DNA of 64,000 bases from Verticillium longisporum (Eukaryota; Ascomycota; Sordariomycetes; Glomerellales; Plectosphaerellaceae): NCBI GenBank assembly GCA_019188255.1, contig JAETXT010000009.1, forward strand, positions 3,348,001 to 3,412,000, given 5' to 3'. The notes under the pieces are model-generated. The model did not search any database. It was not told where the DNA came from and saw nothing but the letters and a program-made list of their open reading frames with translations. How positions within the stretch are numbered: position 1 is the first letter of the stretch; each line of letters opens with the position of its first letter. A program made the translations under genes and the position numbers. Below are positions 54,374-64,000 of the stretch, one piece after another.

Positions 54374-57151
54374 TTACTCGCCAGCGATGGGACTCTCCTC
54401 TGGTGGCATCATGAAGGGATGGACCAGTGGCTTGGGTGGCCACGCGCCGAGATTGCAAATACACTCAAACACATGCACGCCCGAGTTGACCACCCTACTT
54501 GCTTCCTCAGCCACGCTATAATCACCCCGCAGCTCGGAAGGAAGCGTCACAACAGCCGAGCAGCTGGGAGGCACGGTCAGCTCCATGCGGAACGCCTCAC
54601 CCCGCTTCAGCGTCCAGGCGATGCTGACGAGTCCATAGGGGCCATCGAATGATGCCGACGCCCTCGTCAAGTTGCCGCCCGGCACAGGCCTCACGCGGAC
54701 CGTCTTCCAGCCCGGCGTCAGGGGCGAGATGCCAGCCACAGACCCGTGCAGCCAGTCAGCGACGGCGCCGAGAGCGTAGTGGTTGAAGCTCGTCATCTCG
54801 CCCGGGTTGATGCGGCCGTCGGGCAGCATGCTGTCCCAGCGTTCCCAGATGGTGGTGGCGCCTTGGGTGACGGGGTACATCCATGACGGACAGCCCGTTT
54901 CGAGGAGCATGCGGTAGGCAAGCTGCGGCCGGCCGATCGAGGTGAGAGCGTGGGCGATGACGGGCGTGCCTGCAAATCCCGTGCTGATATGGAACCGAGC
55001 CTTGCGTACGAGCTGGTCAAGCGTCAGGGCAGCCTGGGCGCGAGGGCCATCCTCGGCGGGATAGAGGCCGAACTGGACGGCCAGGGCGACGCCCGTCTGC
55101 GAGAGCGAGACCAAGTTGCCGTCTGGTGTGATGTAGCGTCGCTGGAACTGATGCCGTAGCTTGGCCGCCGCCTCGGTATACTCGGAAGCGAGGGCGTCCT
55201 TGGCAAGTGCTGAGCAGAGGGAAGCAAAGGTGTCGGTGACGTGGACGAGGAAGGCGTTCGCGACGAGAACACTGTCCGTTGACGCCTTGGCGGGGTCATC
55301 CGGTGGCGCGTTGGGATCTAACCAGTCGGCGAGCTGGAACTTGTCCGGGTTCCAAAGGCCGTCGGGAGCCCGCTCTACGCCCCGGTCGAGCCAGGCCTTC
55401 ATGCTGTCAAACTGGCGGTCGAGGAGATTTTTGTCAGCGCTGTGCTGGTAGAGAGCTTGAGGAGCAAGAACTGCAACGTCTCCCCAGATGGCTTGAGAGT
55501 TGGCCTCCCGTGGCCAGTTGGAAGGCATGGCTTCCGGCACGACAAGGGGCACGATTCCGTTTGCTTCTGGCGTGAGTTGTTCGGCGGAGACGTCCTCGAG
55601 CCAGCTCCCCAACATGCCGAGTGTATCGTAGAGGAATGTCGCCGTCGGCGCGAATGCTTGCAGATCCCCTGTCCAGCCGAGCCTCTCGTCACGCTGAGGA
55701 CAGTCGGTTGGTATAGACACAAAGTTGCCGCGCATGGACCAGACCACATTGCTGTGTAGCTGGTTGACTGCGGAGTTTGAGCACTCGAAGAAGCCTCGCC
55801 TCTTCATATCCGTATGTATAACCAGGGCGTGGATGTCTTGGGCAGATGGGTCGCCCTCAGGCCAGCCCTCGACCTGGACATATCGAAACCCATGGAAGGT
55901 GTAGCTGGGCGACCAGTTTTGCAGTGTCTTCCCTGTAGCACCACGGACGATATCCGTGGCCTTTGCGATTCGAAGCGGCCGGACGCCAAGCTCACCGTCC
56001 TCCATCACCTCGGCGTGACGGAGAGTCAGTGTCTGGCCATGTCCGATCTTCAACTTGGGAATGCGCAGCTTGCCAACGAGGTTCTGGCCGAAATCGAGAA
56101 TGGTCTTGCCACTTTTTGACTTGAAGACCGACTGGCAGGCGATCTGCTCTGTGACGCGGACGGGACCTGCATCAGGGGCTACGAGCCGGGTTGAAGGTCT
56201 CGCGATAGTCTTTGTGCCAGACTCGCCGGGCCAAGTCGCACCCGCCTCATTCCAGCCGTTCGCCTCGTTTTGGAGGTCGTACACCTCACCATCGTAGATT
56301 TCGCTAGAGGTGATGGCGCTGGCAGCCGCCGTCCAGGAGTTGTCCGTCACGAGCGTCCAGGACTCGGAGGTGCCGGCCAGCCCACTGCGCACCTCGAGCT
56401 GCGCGGCGAGGGCCAGCTCTTCGCCATAGCGGAAACGCTCGCCGCCCCCGAAGCCAAGGCGGCCGGCATACCAGCCCTCGGCCACTTCGGCAACGATTAT
56501 GTTGGCCTGGTCGCGGTGCAGGAGGGATGAGACGTCGAGGATGCGGTATGCTAGACGGTGATGGTAGCTGGTCCAGCCGGGGGCGAGACACTCGTCGCTG
56601 GCTGGCTTTCCATTGACCCAGACGTTGAAGACGCCGAGAGCGGTGATGTAAAGGCGAGCCTGGATTGACTCGCCCGAGGTGATGCTCTCGGGGAGGGCGA
56701 ATGTCTTCCTCAGTCGGATCGGTTGCAGGGGCCCATGGGGTCCGATTCGCTCGGCAGATGTGACGAAGTTTGCCGTGAAGTCATCAACTTCCAGGAGTGC
56801 AGCCTCGACGGTCGAAGCAGCAGACCAGGCACCTGGCTCGTTGTCGGGAGGGACATCGCCGTTGATGCTCTTGCCCGTGACACGTACCCTGACGGTTGCC
56901 TGCTCACGAGATGCTAGGGGTTTGGCCGGCCAGGGCACTAGGACGGACTGGTCGCTTCGGATGGAGAAGACATTGGGGTTTTCAGGCGCAGAGGCAAAGG
57001 TCACCTCGATATCGTAGCCGGCTTGGATCCAGCCAGGCGTTGTGGAAGAGGAAGTCTCAAAGCGCCACGAGATGCGGGGTGTAGCGCTGTCCACACCAAG
57101 GCCGTTGTGGTGATGTTCGAACTGGGGCGCTGTCAACGTTGGAGGCGCCAT
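54374..57151 (-). CDS. Glycoside hydrolase family 78 alpha-L-rhamnosidase, intracellular type (925 aa)
   Basis: Releases terminal L-rhamnose from plant glycosides and cell-wall pectins. Intron-free. The start MAPPTLTAPQFEHHHNGLGV, then PRISWRFE, is the usual opening of bacterial-type GH78 enzymes. Beta-sandwich domains follow (about 1-400), with LYITALGVFNVWVNGK and GWYAGRLGFGGG. The (alpha/alpha)6 catalytic barrel has the acidic signature SIPTDCPQRDERLGWTGD (several catalytic acids), the WPREANSQAIWGD segment, and later GATTIWERWDSMLPDGRINP and EMTSFNHYALGAV with the conserved Glu. The C-terminal beta domain contains SPLTPGWKTVRVRPVPGG. No signal peptide or anchor, so the enzyme should act in the cytosol on imported rhamnosides. 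That agrees with the MFS sugar transporter 1.2 kb downstream on the same strand. Confidence 0.93.
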   Translation of the reverse strand: MAPPTLTAPQFEHHHNGLGVDSATPRISWRFETSSSTTPGWIQAGYDIEVTFASAPENPNVFSIRSDQSVLVPWPAKPLASREQATVRVRVTGKSINGDVPPDNEPGAWSAASTVEAALLEVDDFTANFVTSAERIGPHGPLQPIRLRKTFALPESITSGESIQARLYITALGVFNVWVNGKPASDECLAPGWTSYHHRLAYRILDVSSLLHRDQANIIVAEVAEGWYAGRLGFGGGERFRYGEELALAAQLEVRSGLAGTSESWTLVTDNSWTAAASAITSSEIYDGEVYDLQNEANGWNEAGATWPGESGTKTIARPSTRLVAPDAGPVRVTEQIACQSVFKSKSGKTILDFGQNLVGKLRIPKLKIGHGQTLTLRHAEVMEDGELGVRPLRIAKATDIVRGATGKTLQNWSPSYTFHGFRYVQVEGWPEGDPSAQDIHALVIHTDMKRRGFFECSNSAVNQLHSNVVWSMRGNFVSIPTDCPQRDERLGWTGDLQAFAPTATFLYDTLGMLGSWLEDVSAEQLTPEANGIVPLVVPEAMPSNWPREANSQAIWGDVAVLAPQALYQHSADKNLLDRQFDSMKAWLDRGVERAPDGLWNPDKFQLADWLDPNAPPDDPAKASTDSVLVANAFLVHVTDTFASLCSALAKDALASEYTEAAAKLRHQFQRRYITPDGNLVSLSQTGVALAVQFGLYPAEDGPRAQAALTLDQLVRKARFHISTGFAGTPVIAHALTSIGRPQLAYRMLLETGCPSWMYPVTQGATTIWERWDSMLPDGRINPGEMTSFNHYALGAVADWLHGSVAGISPLTPGWKTVRVRPVPGGNLTRASASFDGPYGLVSIAWTLKRGEAFRMELTVPPSCSAVVTLPSELRGDYSVAEEASRVVNSGVHVFECICNLGAWPPKPLVHPFMMPPEESPIAGE

Positions 57152-60100
57152 GGCAGCTTTGAGATGGTTATTCTGTTTGTTTTAGAGGATATCTTCACAT
57201 GTAGGACACGAATGCCCGGGTAGCGAAAGACCTCTATGTAGTTTTATGATGCAGTTGATGAAGGCCCAGATGACCCTTCGGTGTTATACCGACCGAGGCC
57301 TTTTGGATGTCGAGCCCCGCCATGACGACGTGAGCTCCCGGTGTGAGATGCCGATCGGACTTTTGAAAAGAGTTGATGGTCGCATTTCCCCGCGCCCGTG
57401 GGGCAGCCTTGACTTGGTCTTTGTAGATGGTGCTAGCCGCGAAAATGGCGCCAGCATGGATCTACATTCCAAGGGCACCGCTAAGACGGATGGGCAGACA
57501 ATCGGAAAGAAACTTGGGAGCATTATCAATGTTTGGAGTTCACATTTTCGATCACTTCCCATGTATCAGTATCGAGATAAATCTCGGAAACGGCTTGAGT
57601 TGTATTTCTTTGGCCATACAAAGACATCCAAGTGACGAAGGTCCAGCCCTTTTCACGGTGTGCCAGGTGCAGGTATGAGCCATACCATCCAGGAGGCAGA
57701 AGCCGGTTGACATGACCTCCACCTCCGATCATGCATAACCACTGACGCAAATGTAAAGAGTTGTGATTCGTGTTGTGCGGATGCTTTTCTTCCAAGACGC
57801 TACTTACTGAGAATCAAACCCATCGTTAGTTAATCTGCTTCACAATATCCTGTAGTCCATAAAACAGCAATGGCAACTTCATCAACTCCGAGTGTTTCGT
57901 GAATGGATGAATCTTCGCGACGCAGAATTACAAGACCGTAAAGCGGACGCGACATCTCGAAATTCTGGCTTAACTTAATACAAACACGTTTGACATCTTG
58001 ACCAAAGAGATCAATGAAGGCTTCTACAGGACTGAAATTTGGCCAGGTATCGGAGATCTCGTAAAACCTACAATATAGGCAAAAGAGGCAGATAGAGCAC
58101 TTTCGAAAACTGTTGAAATACCACCACCTCGGCATCACAGCATGCAACGACTGGTTGGAACCAGTAACAAAACGATGATATGTATGAACCACATACTAAA
58201 TGAGTCCTGGCAACCTCAGAAGTATGCGGCCAGGTTCTGTACCAGAAATTCCATGCTTGACCACCATGTGGCGTTGGATCATATCGAGGAATCACTTCGA
58301 ACTCCACACAGAGGTCGGACTACAGCAGGATATAACCTCCGGGGTGACCCCAAGCCGACGGACTGGTCCACTGAGAATTTCACGTTCGACACTTGACAGT
58401 TCAAATCGGCAGAGGTGACATTGGTTCGCTATCGAGCTGTCTACATTATGATACCGCTGAAAGTTTCCAACGAAGATTTCCGCACAAGCTATGCCGAGAA
58501 CAGACCTAAAGCCGTCCAGGAAGAGATGACGTCGGGTTGCCTTGAAGATGACCTGGAAAATAGACCATTTGTTCCATCTCCAACAATAGATACCTTGCTT
58601 AACCCTGGCTCTCGGTAGAACTTGCTTCAGACACCGATGGGATGGACGTGCCACGGTTTTCTCATTCTTGGTAACGATCAAATTGGATCAAATGATCTGC
58701 GTCGGGGTTGGATGGATCACCTGCTGTATCGGTTCACTACGTCTATCGACTCTCAAACAAGGACCTTGTACTTCCAAGTCAACAGTCCTTGGCTACTCGG
58801 TCTACTCACTGTCGTTGTTTGGATAAAGTACCATGGATGGGTGACTAAATTGCCAAGTTGTCCCTCACGCTGGCCGTCTGGAAGTTTATTTGACTTCCAA
58901 GCCCTGGAAAAAGTTCCACTAGAGCAACAACCTCCGTGATCAGCTTGCAACCCAATATCACTTCGGCAGCGTAACAATGGCGTGATAAGCTGAGCTCATC
59001 TCATGCAGTTTGGCCGTGTCTGCAATATCAACCGCAGCCCCATGGCAAAATCGAGACAACATCTCATGATGGCTCCCGGCTTCCACCAGAAGTTCTGACT
59101 TTGCATGCATGGTAAGTCGTTGTGCATCGGGCAGAGTCATGAACTTTGCCTCAGCCACCCGCTTGATCATCCATCCCTCGAGTCAGCACATCAGCACCTC
59201 TGCCAAGATCAGGCCGATCGGCACCGCCAGATATCAAGCCTCTCCCGTTGAACAGACCCGTGTCCGACTCAGTCGACCGCCCGCCCAAAGGCTCGCGCCC
59301 GGTAGCTGCTAATTCAAGCATCACAGAGTCACACGCCAAGCATCGTTTCCAGCAGTATGAAGCAGCAAACAAACTGGCCCCATCAGTGCTCTCCCCCCCC
59401 GTCCACCGCTAGAAGAACCGATGGGGAGGGATCGCCCGCGTATCTTTGCAGTCCTTCTAGTCGAGTTTCTGGGGTTGCAATGGCATGAACGGTGCCACCT
59501 GTCGGGTCCAAGCCCCCCCCCTCCCCTGCTCGTTCAATACTTTTAGACCTCCCCCTCCGAGACAGTACCGGCGCAAAGATCCAATGAACCAGGCCAGTCG
59601 GGAGCACCGCGGCCCTCTTGGCATGAGGTGCGCATGGCCAGGTTGCCCCTGGCAGACGCCGCCTGCGTTGCTTTCCGGTGTTTATGCCGTGAAAGGGACA
59701 GGCCAATGGGACCAGCGGGCATGATGGGAAGCGCTCGTTTCAGGAGTCGATCTTGGTCCGAAGACGGCGTGGCGGGGCCGGGAGGGGCGGTAAGTCAATA
59801 TGGGGAGCAAGAAGGGCCTGGAGCGGCAATAATTCCGATCTGGAGGACCGGCAGCAGATCATTGTGTGAACGGCCGGGCGGAAGAACGGAAGAGGGGCGT
59901 CAGTGGCAAGGCACCAAGCAGAGGAGAGTAAGGGTTCGACTGCAAGGTCTGGACGTGCCTGGATACTTCTTCGCCGTGCTATCAGTCTGAGCCAGTTGAC
60001 GATCGGCTCTTGGGCATTTTGCGCATTGGAAGGACTGGATCGGGGGCTAGAAGAAGGAAATCAGCCGGGTGAAGTCAGGGCCAGCCCGTCATAGTAGCAG

Positions 60101-62148
60101 AAGCGCCAACAATTATCCATTCATGCGGGCGACGGACAAAACACCAGGTGACTGGATCCAGCTGTTATCGACCATGCTGCCGCGCGACACAGAATTTCAG
60201 GGAGGCGAAAATAGTGCGATGCCTCTGTCATCGTTTCAGATTCCTGCCCATGAGCCAACATTGCGCGAGGACCACGGCTTCGATAGAGTTTGGAGGTCGA
60301 GGTGACAAGTCAGCGTCGGCGATGAGAGTGGGACTTGCCAGGAAAGGCTCCAGAGCTCTCTGATGGCGCTGATGGCGGATGGGGGTACTCTGGAGCCTCG
60401 GCGCCAATGCGATGCCGACCAAGTCAGCACTTGCTGCTTAGAGCGGCAGCTGACGAAACTGGGCCTGGCGATGTGAAACAAGCCATGGGGGAATCGGAAG
60501 GGGTTGTGATGGCAGCAAGCTGTCAAGTTTGGGAATCGGGCTAAGTTTGAGGTTGTAGCTGAAAGCACGGTGCCATGGCCGGCAGCCAGGCTAAATCAAC
60601 AACTGGCAACGGTGCAAACCCAGGAATGCGATGCGATGTCGCTAGTGAAGTCTGCAGTCAAGCTATTGAGGGCTTGTTCTGGTGCTCCATGGCCTGCGAG
60701 GGGAGGCGGATTTGAAGGGTGCCGATACGCGCGAGATGGCCATCGTGTGGCAGAGGCATAGCCATGTGTGCTTTGAGTGATCACTCTGATCTTGATAGCG
60801 GTCTTTGGCGATGTTGTGGCAGCCAGGCCAGGAGCATCATACATCGTGCCTGGAATAGCTTCAATGAACGCGCTTACCATGCCACCAGGAACACGATGTT
60901 GGGTCTCACTCTGCGGGGTCGAAAAGCCGATGCTGGTGTGGAGCGGAATGGAGGACACGCCTCGTTCTGGAAAATGCGACGGTGCCTGGCTATCGCCCTG
61001 TCTCCCTGCAACGTCGTGTTTCATGTACCTGAATGCTAACCCTTCGCTTGTTTGGGATGCTGCACAACCTTAGGTTTGAGCGCGCTCACACCTCCGAGGC
61101 TGACCAACTAAGGTAGCATGCACAGCTGCTAGCCTCGTGTGCCTCGTGTTGCTCGGTCGATCAACTCAAGCGATGTGACCTTGACAGAGGAGGGCGGCGG
61201 TCTTTCGAAGACAGACCGCCAAGTTGGACAAGACTTGTCAAGTTGTCTAGACCGACCACATGGCTCTCTCGGGAGGTCGGCGTTCCGAGTGTTTCTCCGA
61301 TGAGGTGGCGCATGGTGACTTATTCCTCCAACTTGCTTTGCCATGATAGCCCGAAACCTGACTGAATACCGTCGGACCGTATAATGCATGTCCGTGTTAA
61401 GAAGCAGACGACAACCCGGCAAGGAGAAGAAAATAAATTTTTGGGGTTTCCAGCGAGTTGCTGCTCGGTTCGTCAGTGGCAGGGCGACCTCGCCACAGAG
61501 AGACGGCTCACGAAAAGGTTGCTCAGTGTGTATGTCATGGCTGAATAATGCAGTTGAAGCAGGTGAAAACCTTGTGACCTCGTTTCAGATCGGCGGCTTC
61601 CGATATGACAACCAAAGCAACCCATCAGTGTTCCAAGCATGTGGCTCGCCGATCTTGGTGGGCTGCGAGGCATCATGGCGAATGTCGATGGAGATCTGAG
61701 CTCGCTGCATGGTGTCATCCGTTGACTCGACATCAGGTTTCAGAGTCGAGGTTAGCACCCAAGGCACCGACGCCAGTCCTCACACGGAGCATTTCTGAGC
61801 GCCGCTGCTCGGTCTGATGGATTAAACGTACATCATTGGAGATGGGCAAACTTTGCAAGATCGAGGGAATGAGAACTGGGGTTTGCTGCTATTCACGGAT
61901 ATTGAGGGTCCAGTCACATCAGAGGCCGTGGCCACCAGACTGGTCGGCAACAGAAATATCCCCCCGTACATACGGCATTCCCTTGGCCATTGCCGCCATG
62001 TAAAAAGCCTTCGAATCTAACGAGCCGCTCAGTCGAATGCGGGGAGTTGTGGAAAATGATCAACTGCAAAGGCCGCTGCAGCTGCGGCCGAGATCTCCCT
62101 AACTGCCGCGTTCGAACGAACCAAACAGTTCAGCTCTCGCGGCTGGGC
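57152..62148. other. Gene-poor stretch, nothing firmly recognised
   Basis: 5 kb without a supportable gene. The rhamnosidase promoter occupies the first few hundred bases. Between about 57800 and 58950 the DNA is clearly AT-richer. There, minus-strand open frames at 57830-58192 (C-terminal TTGYCEAD) and 58068-58307 (EFEVIPRYDPTPHGGQAWNF) look protein-like, but I could not join them with in-phase splice sites and know no family. Possibly a decayed gene. Confidence 0.4.
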
Positions 62149-62424
62149 GCTGGTGCTGGCGCTGGTGCTGGCGCTGGTGCTGGCGCTGGTGCTGGCGCTG
62201 GTGCTGGCGCTGGTGCTGGCGCTGGTGCTGGCGCTGGTGCTGGCGCTGGTGCTGGCGCTGGTGCTGGCGCTGGTGCTGGCGCTGGTGCTGGCGCTGGTGC
62301 TGGCGCTGGTGCTGGCGCTGGTGCTGGCGCTGGTGCTGGCGCTGGTGCTGGCGCTGGTGCTGGCGCTGGTGCTGGCGCTGGTGCTGGCGCTGGTGCTGGC
62401 GCTGGTGCTGGCGCTGGTGCTGGC
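62149..62424. repeat. Perfect 12-bp minisatellite, 23 copies
   Basis: GCTGGTGCTGGC repeated 23 times without a single mismatch (276 bp), ending in a partial unit. All six frames stay open through it, which creates spurious long frames encoding Gly-Ala, Ala-Pro, Ser-Thr/Ala, Gln-Arg/His or Leu-Val/Ala repeats. The flanks do not look coding. Confidence 0.97.
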
Positions 62425-64000
62425 GCTGTGGAAGCACACAATGCGCGACGTGAGCCTGGGACGGGAAGGATGGATGGCGTTCTATTTCGGGGGCTGCCCA
62501 AAGGTCAAGTCCAGCAGAAAAGCCTGAAGTCGTCGAGGCAAGCATGAAAACAGGCGGCATGATGTGGGGTACACAAACCTGAGGGAGCCAATGGCAGAGA
62601 CGCACCGTCTGAAGATGGCCGCAGCGCTTGCAGGGGGAGCTCTTCAGGATGTGGATTGGCTGGCTTCACAGTTGGAACTTGCCTGATGTAGAATAGCGTT
62701 CTTCTGAAACGCCCACTAGAACGGGGCCCGGGGGGATCAAGTGGACACGCATGGCTGGATGACAACAACAGAACAGACCCGGCAGCAGCTACTGGCAAGC
62801 GGCAGCAACAACCGGCAGAGGACAGAGACAGGGCAGGGTCGATAGGTGGGTAGATGAATGATGGGAAGGAACACGCGCATACGTCGGTCGTACATGCATT
62901 TCCCAGCTGGGTGGAGGGGAGGTTTCGCTTGGTGGAGAACCCCCCGTCTAGCGACAACTGAGTCGGCGTAACGCTCATCTCTTCCACTCCCCCACCACTC
63001 GAAATAGCATCGGACCAGGCGGTCAACAACAACAACAACAAAAGGCCTCGAAAGCGACACACGGCCTTGCTTAGTCTTCCCACAGAGAGCACGACCAACC
63101 AGCGCACGCATCTTCCAAGAGAGGCTCACAGGAGAGGCTCACAGGAGAGGCTCACAGGAGAGGCTCTCAGGAGAGGGCACCATGGCCATGGGCGCAAACG
63201 TCGGGGCCCTGCTTTGCTGTCTAGCTGCACGTCAGAACACCACACCGGGAAACATTTAAGATTGCGGAAGGGGGCTTGCAGTCGGAGCATTACAGCAGCA
63301 GCGGACCGTGACGCGGAGTTGAGTTCCCCTTTGGGCTGAGTCTGGGACCCGTTCAACCCAGCTTGCGCAGGTACGGGGCCCGAGCTCTCCCATGACCACC
63401 CAAAGTGGCGTCAAGGTCACGACGGGCTCTCTCTCGAGATGGCTTCTCGGAGCATTGATTATCTGGAAAGGCGGGGACAGGGCTGGATAGCTGAAATGTG
63501 CCGTGGTAATGCCACAAGGATGCAGTCCAGAACAGCCAGAACAGCGTCCAGACTGGGTGCACATTTCCACTCCGTGACGGGGCCCCCCTCTCACTCATTG
63601 CCCGGAAGAATGGCAGAATGCAACGCACGGCGATGGCCGGGGCCCACGGGACGATCAGTCAGGCACGCAGCAGTAAGGGCCCGGAACGGCCAAACACACA
63701 TAGTCAGCAAGCCATCCAGCCGCGGCCCTGGCGCACACACCAGCTGCTCACCGGGTGTCTGGTCGACGGCGAGCTCTCGAGTTTCAGGGACACCGTGGTA
63801 TGCGGGCTGGCGGGCTGGCAGGCAGGGCGGGAGGGTGATCAAACACACTATCCCCATCACTGGCATGGCCTGGACCACGAGAGCTCGAGGATTCAACATG
63901 CATGCGAGCATCCCCCACGTCAGGCGAGGGAGAAAAATCACCGACGACAGCGTCACTGTGGAGGGACATTAGGAAGATCTCCCTATTCTAGGGCCCTGCT
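62425..64000. other. Gene-poor stretch at window end
   Basis: Apart from the 13-bp repeat at 63121-63172, no gene, RNA or element was recognised. A gene entering from beyond the window edge cannot be excluded. Confidence 0.4.
63121..63172. repeat. 13-bp tandem repeat, 4 copies
   Basis: GAGGCTCACAGGA occurs at 63121-63133, 63134-63146, 63147-63159 and (one change) 63160-63172. Confidence 0.9.

Noticed and set aside
61990..62547. Gly-Ala repeat protein spanning the 12-bp minisatellite
   Set aside because: All six frames are open through the array only because the unit lacks stops; the flanking residues show no coding character.

Overview
This window reads as nuclear DNA from a filamentous ascomycete, most likely a sordariomycete. 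The genes have short introns (46-290 bp, mostly 50-130) with CTAAC/CTGAC-type branch sites. The protein set fits this group (Bni4, Bud4, coronin, HET-domain protein, HSDL2-like SDR, snf21-type ATPase, intracellular GH78 rhamnosidase), and there is one intron-containing tRNA-Val gene. No organism name can be fixed from the sequence alone.

Layout. 0-5.3 kb: a small conserved unknown gene (+) and a secreted alpha-carbonic anhydrase (-). 5.3-13.2 kb: a gene-free stretch holding a hairpin-forming 24-bp minisatellite and a retroelement-like primer-binding-site match. 14.4-17 kb: Bni4-like PP1-targeting septum protein (+). 18.6-24.3 kb: a compact block of DUS1 (+), an HSDL2-like dehydrogenase ending in SKL (-), a kappa-class GST-like protein ending in AKL (+) and the SWR1 subunit SWC5 (-). 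25.2-35 kb: a PhyH-family dioxygenase, a WDR70-like WD40 protein and a SWI/SNF- or RSC-type ATPase (all +). 36-40.6 kb: a large HET-domain protein (+), tRNA-Val(CAC) (-) and HIS6 (+). 42-50.2 kb: BUD4 (+) converging on coronin (-). 51.4-57.2 kb: an MFS sugar transporter and a GH78 alpha-L-rhamnosidase, both (-), which look like an uptake/hydrolysis pair. 57.2-64 kb: gene-poor, with a perfect 23 x 12-bp minisatellite.

Gene relations. The SDR and the GST-kappa gene are divergent over about 560 bp and both carry peroxisomal PTS1 ends, so one promoter may serve two peroxisomal enzymes. The sugar transporter and the signal-less rhamnosidase suggest import of rhamnosides and cytosolic cleavage. Bni4, Bud4 and coronin all act in septation or cortical actin. 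The rest are housekeeping genes: chromatin, tRNA modification, histidine synthesis.

The most unusual signal is in DUS1: an in-frame TGA replaces the catalytic cysteine codon of the NxGCP motif, while more than 400 codons of conserved enzyme continue intact behind it. This could be stop-codon recoding at an active site, a true nonsense allele, or a base-call error. The error reading has to be taken seriously because other conserved genes here (coronin twice, Bni4 probably, carbonic anhydrase) also show anomalies next to runs of C/G. All exon boundaries were inferred by eye from splice consensus and family conservation, without transcript data.
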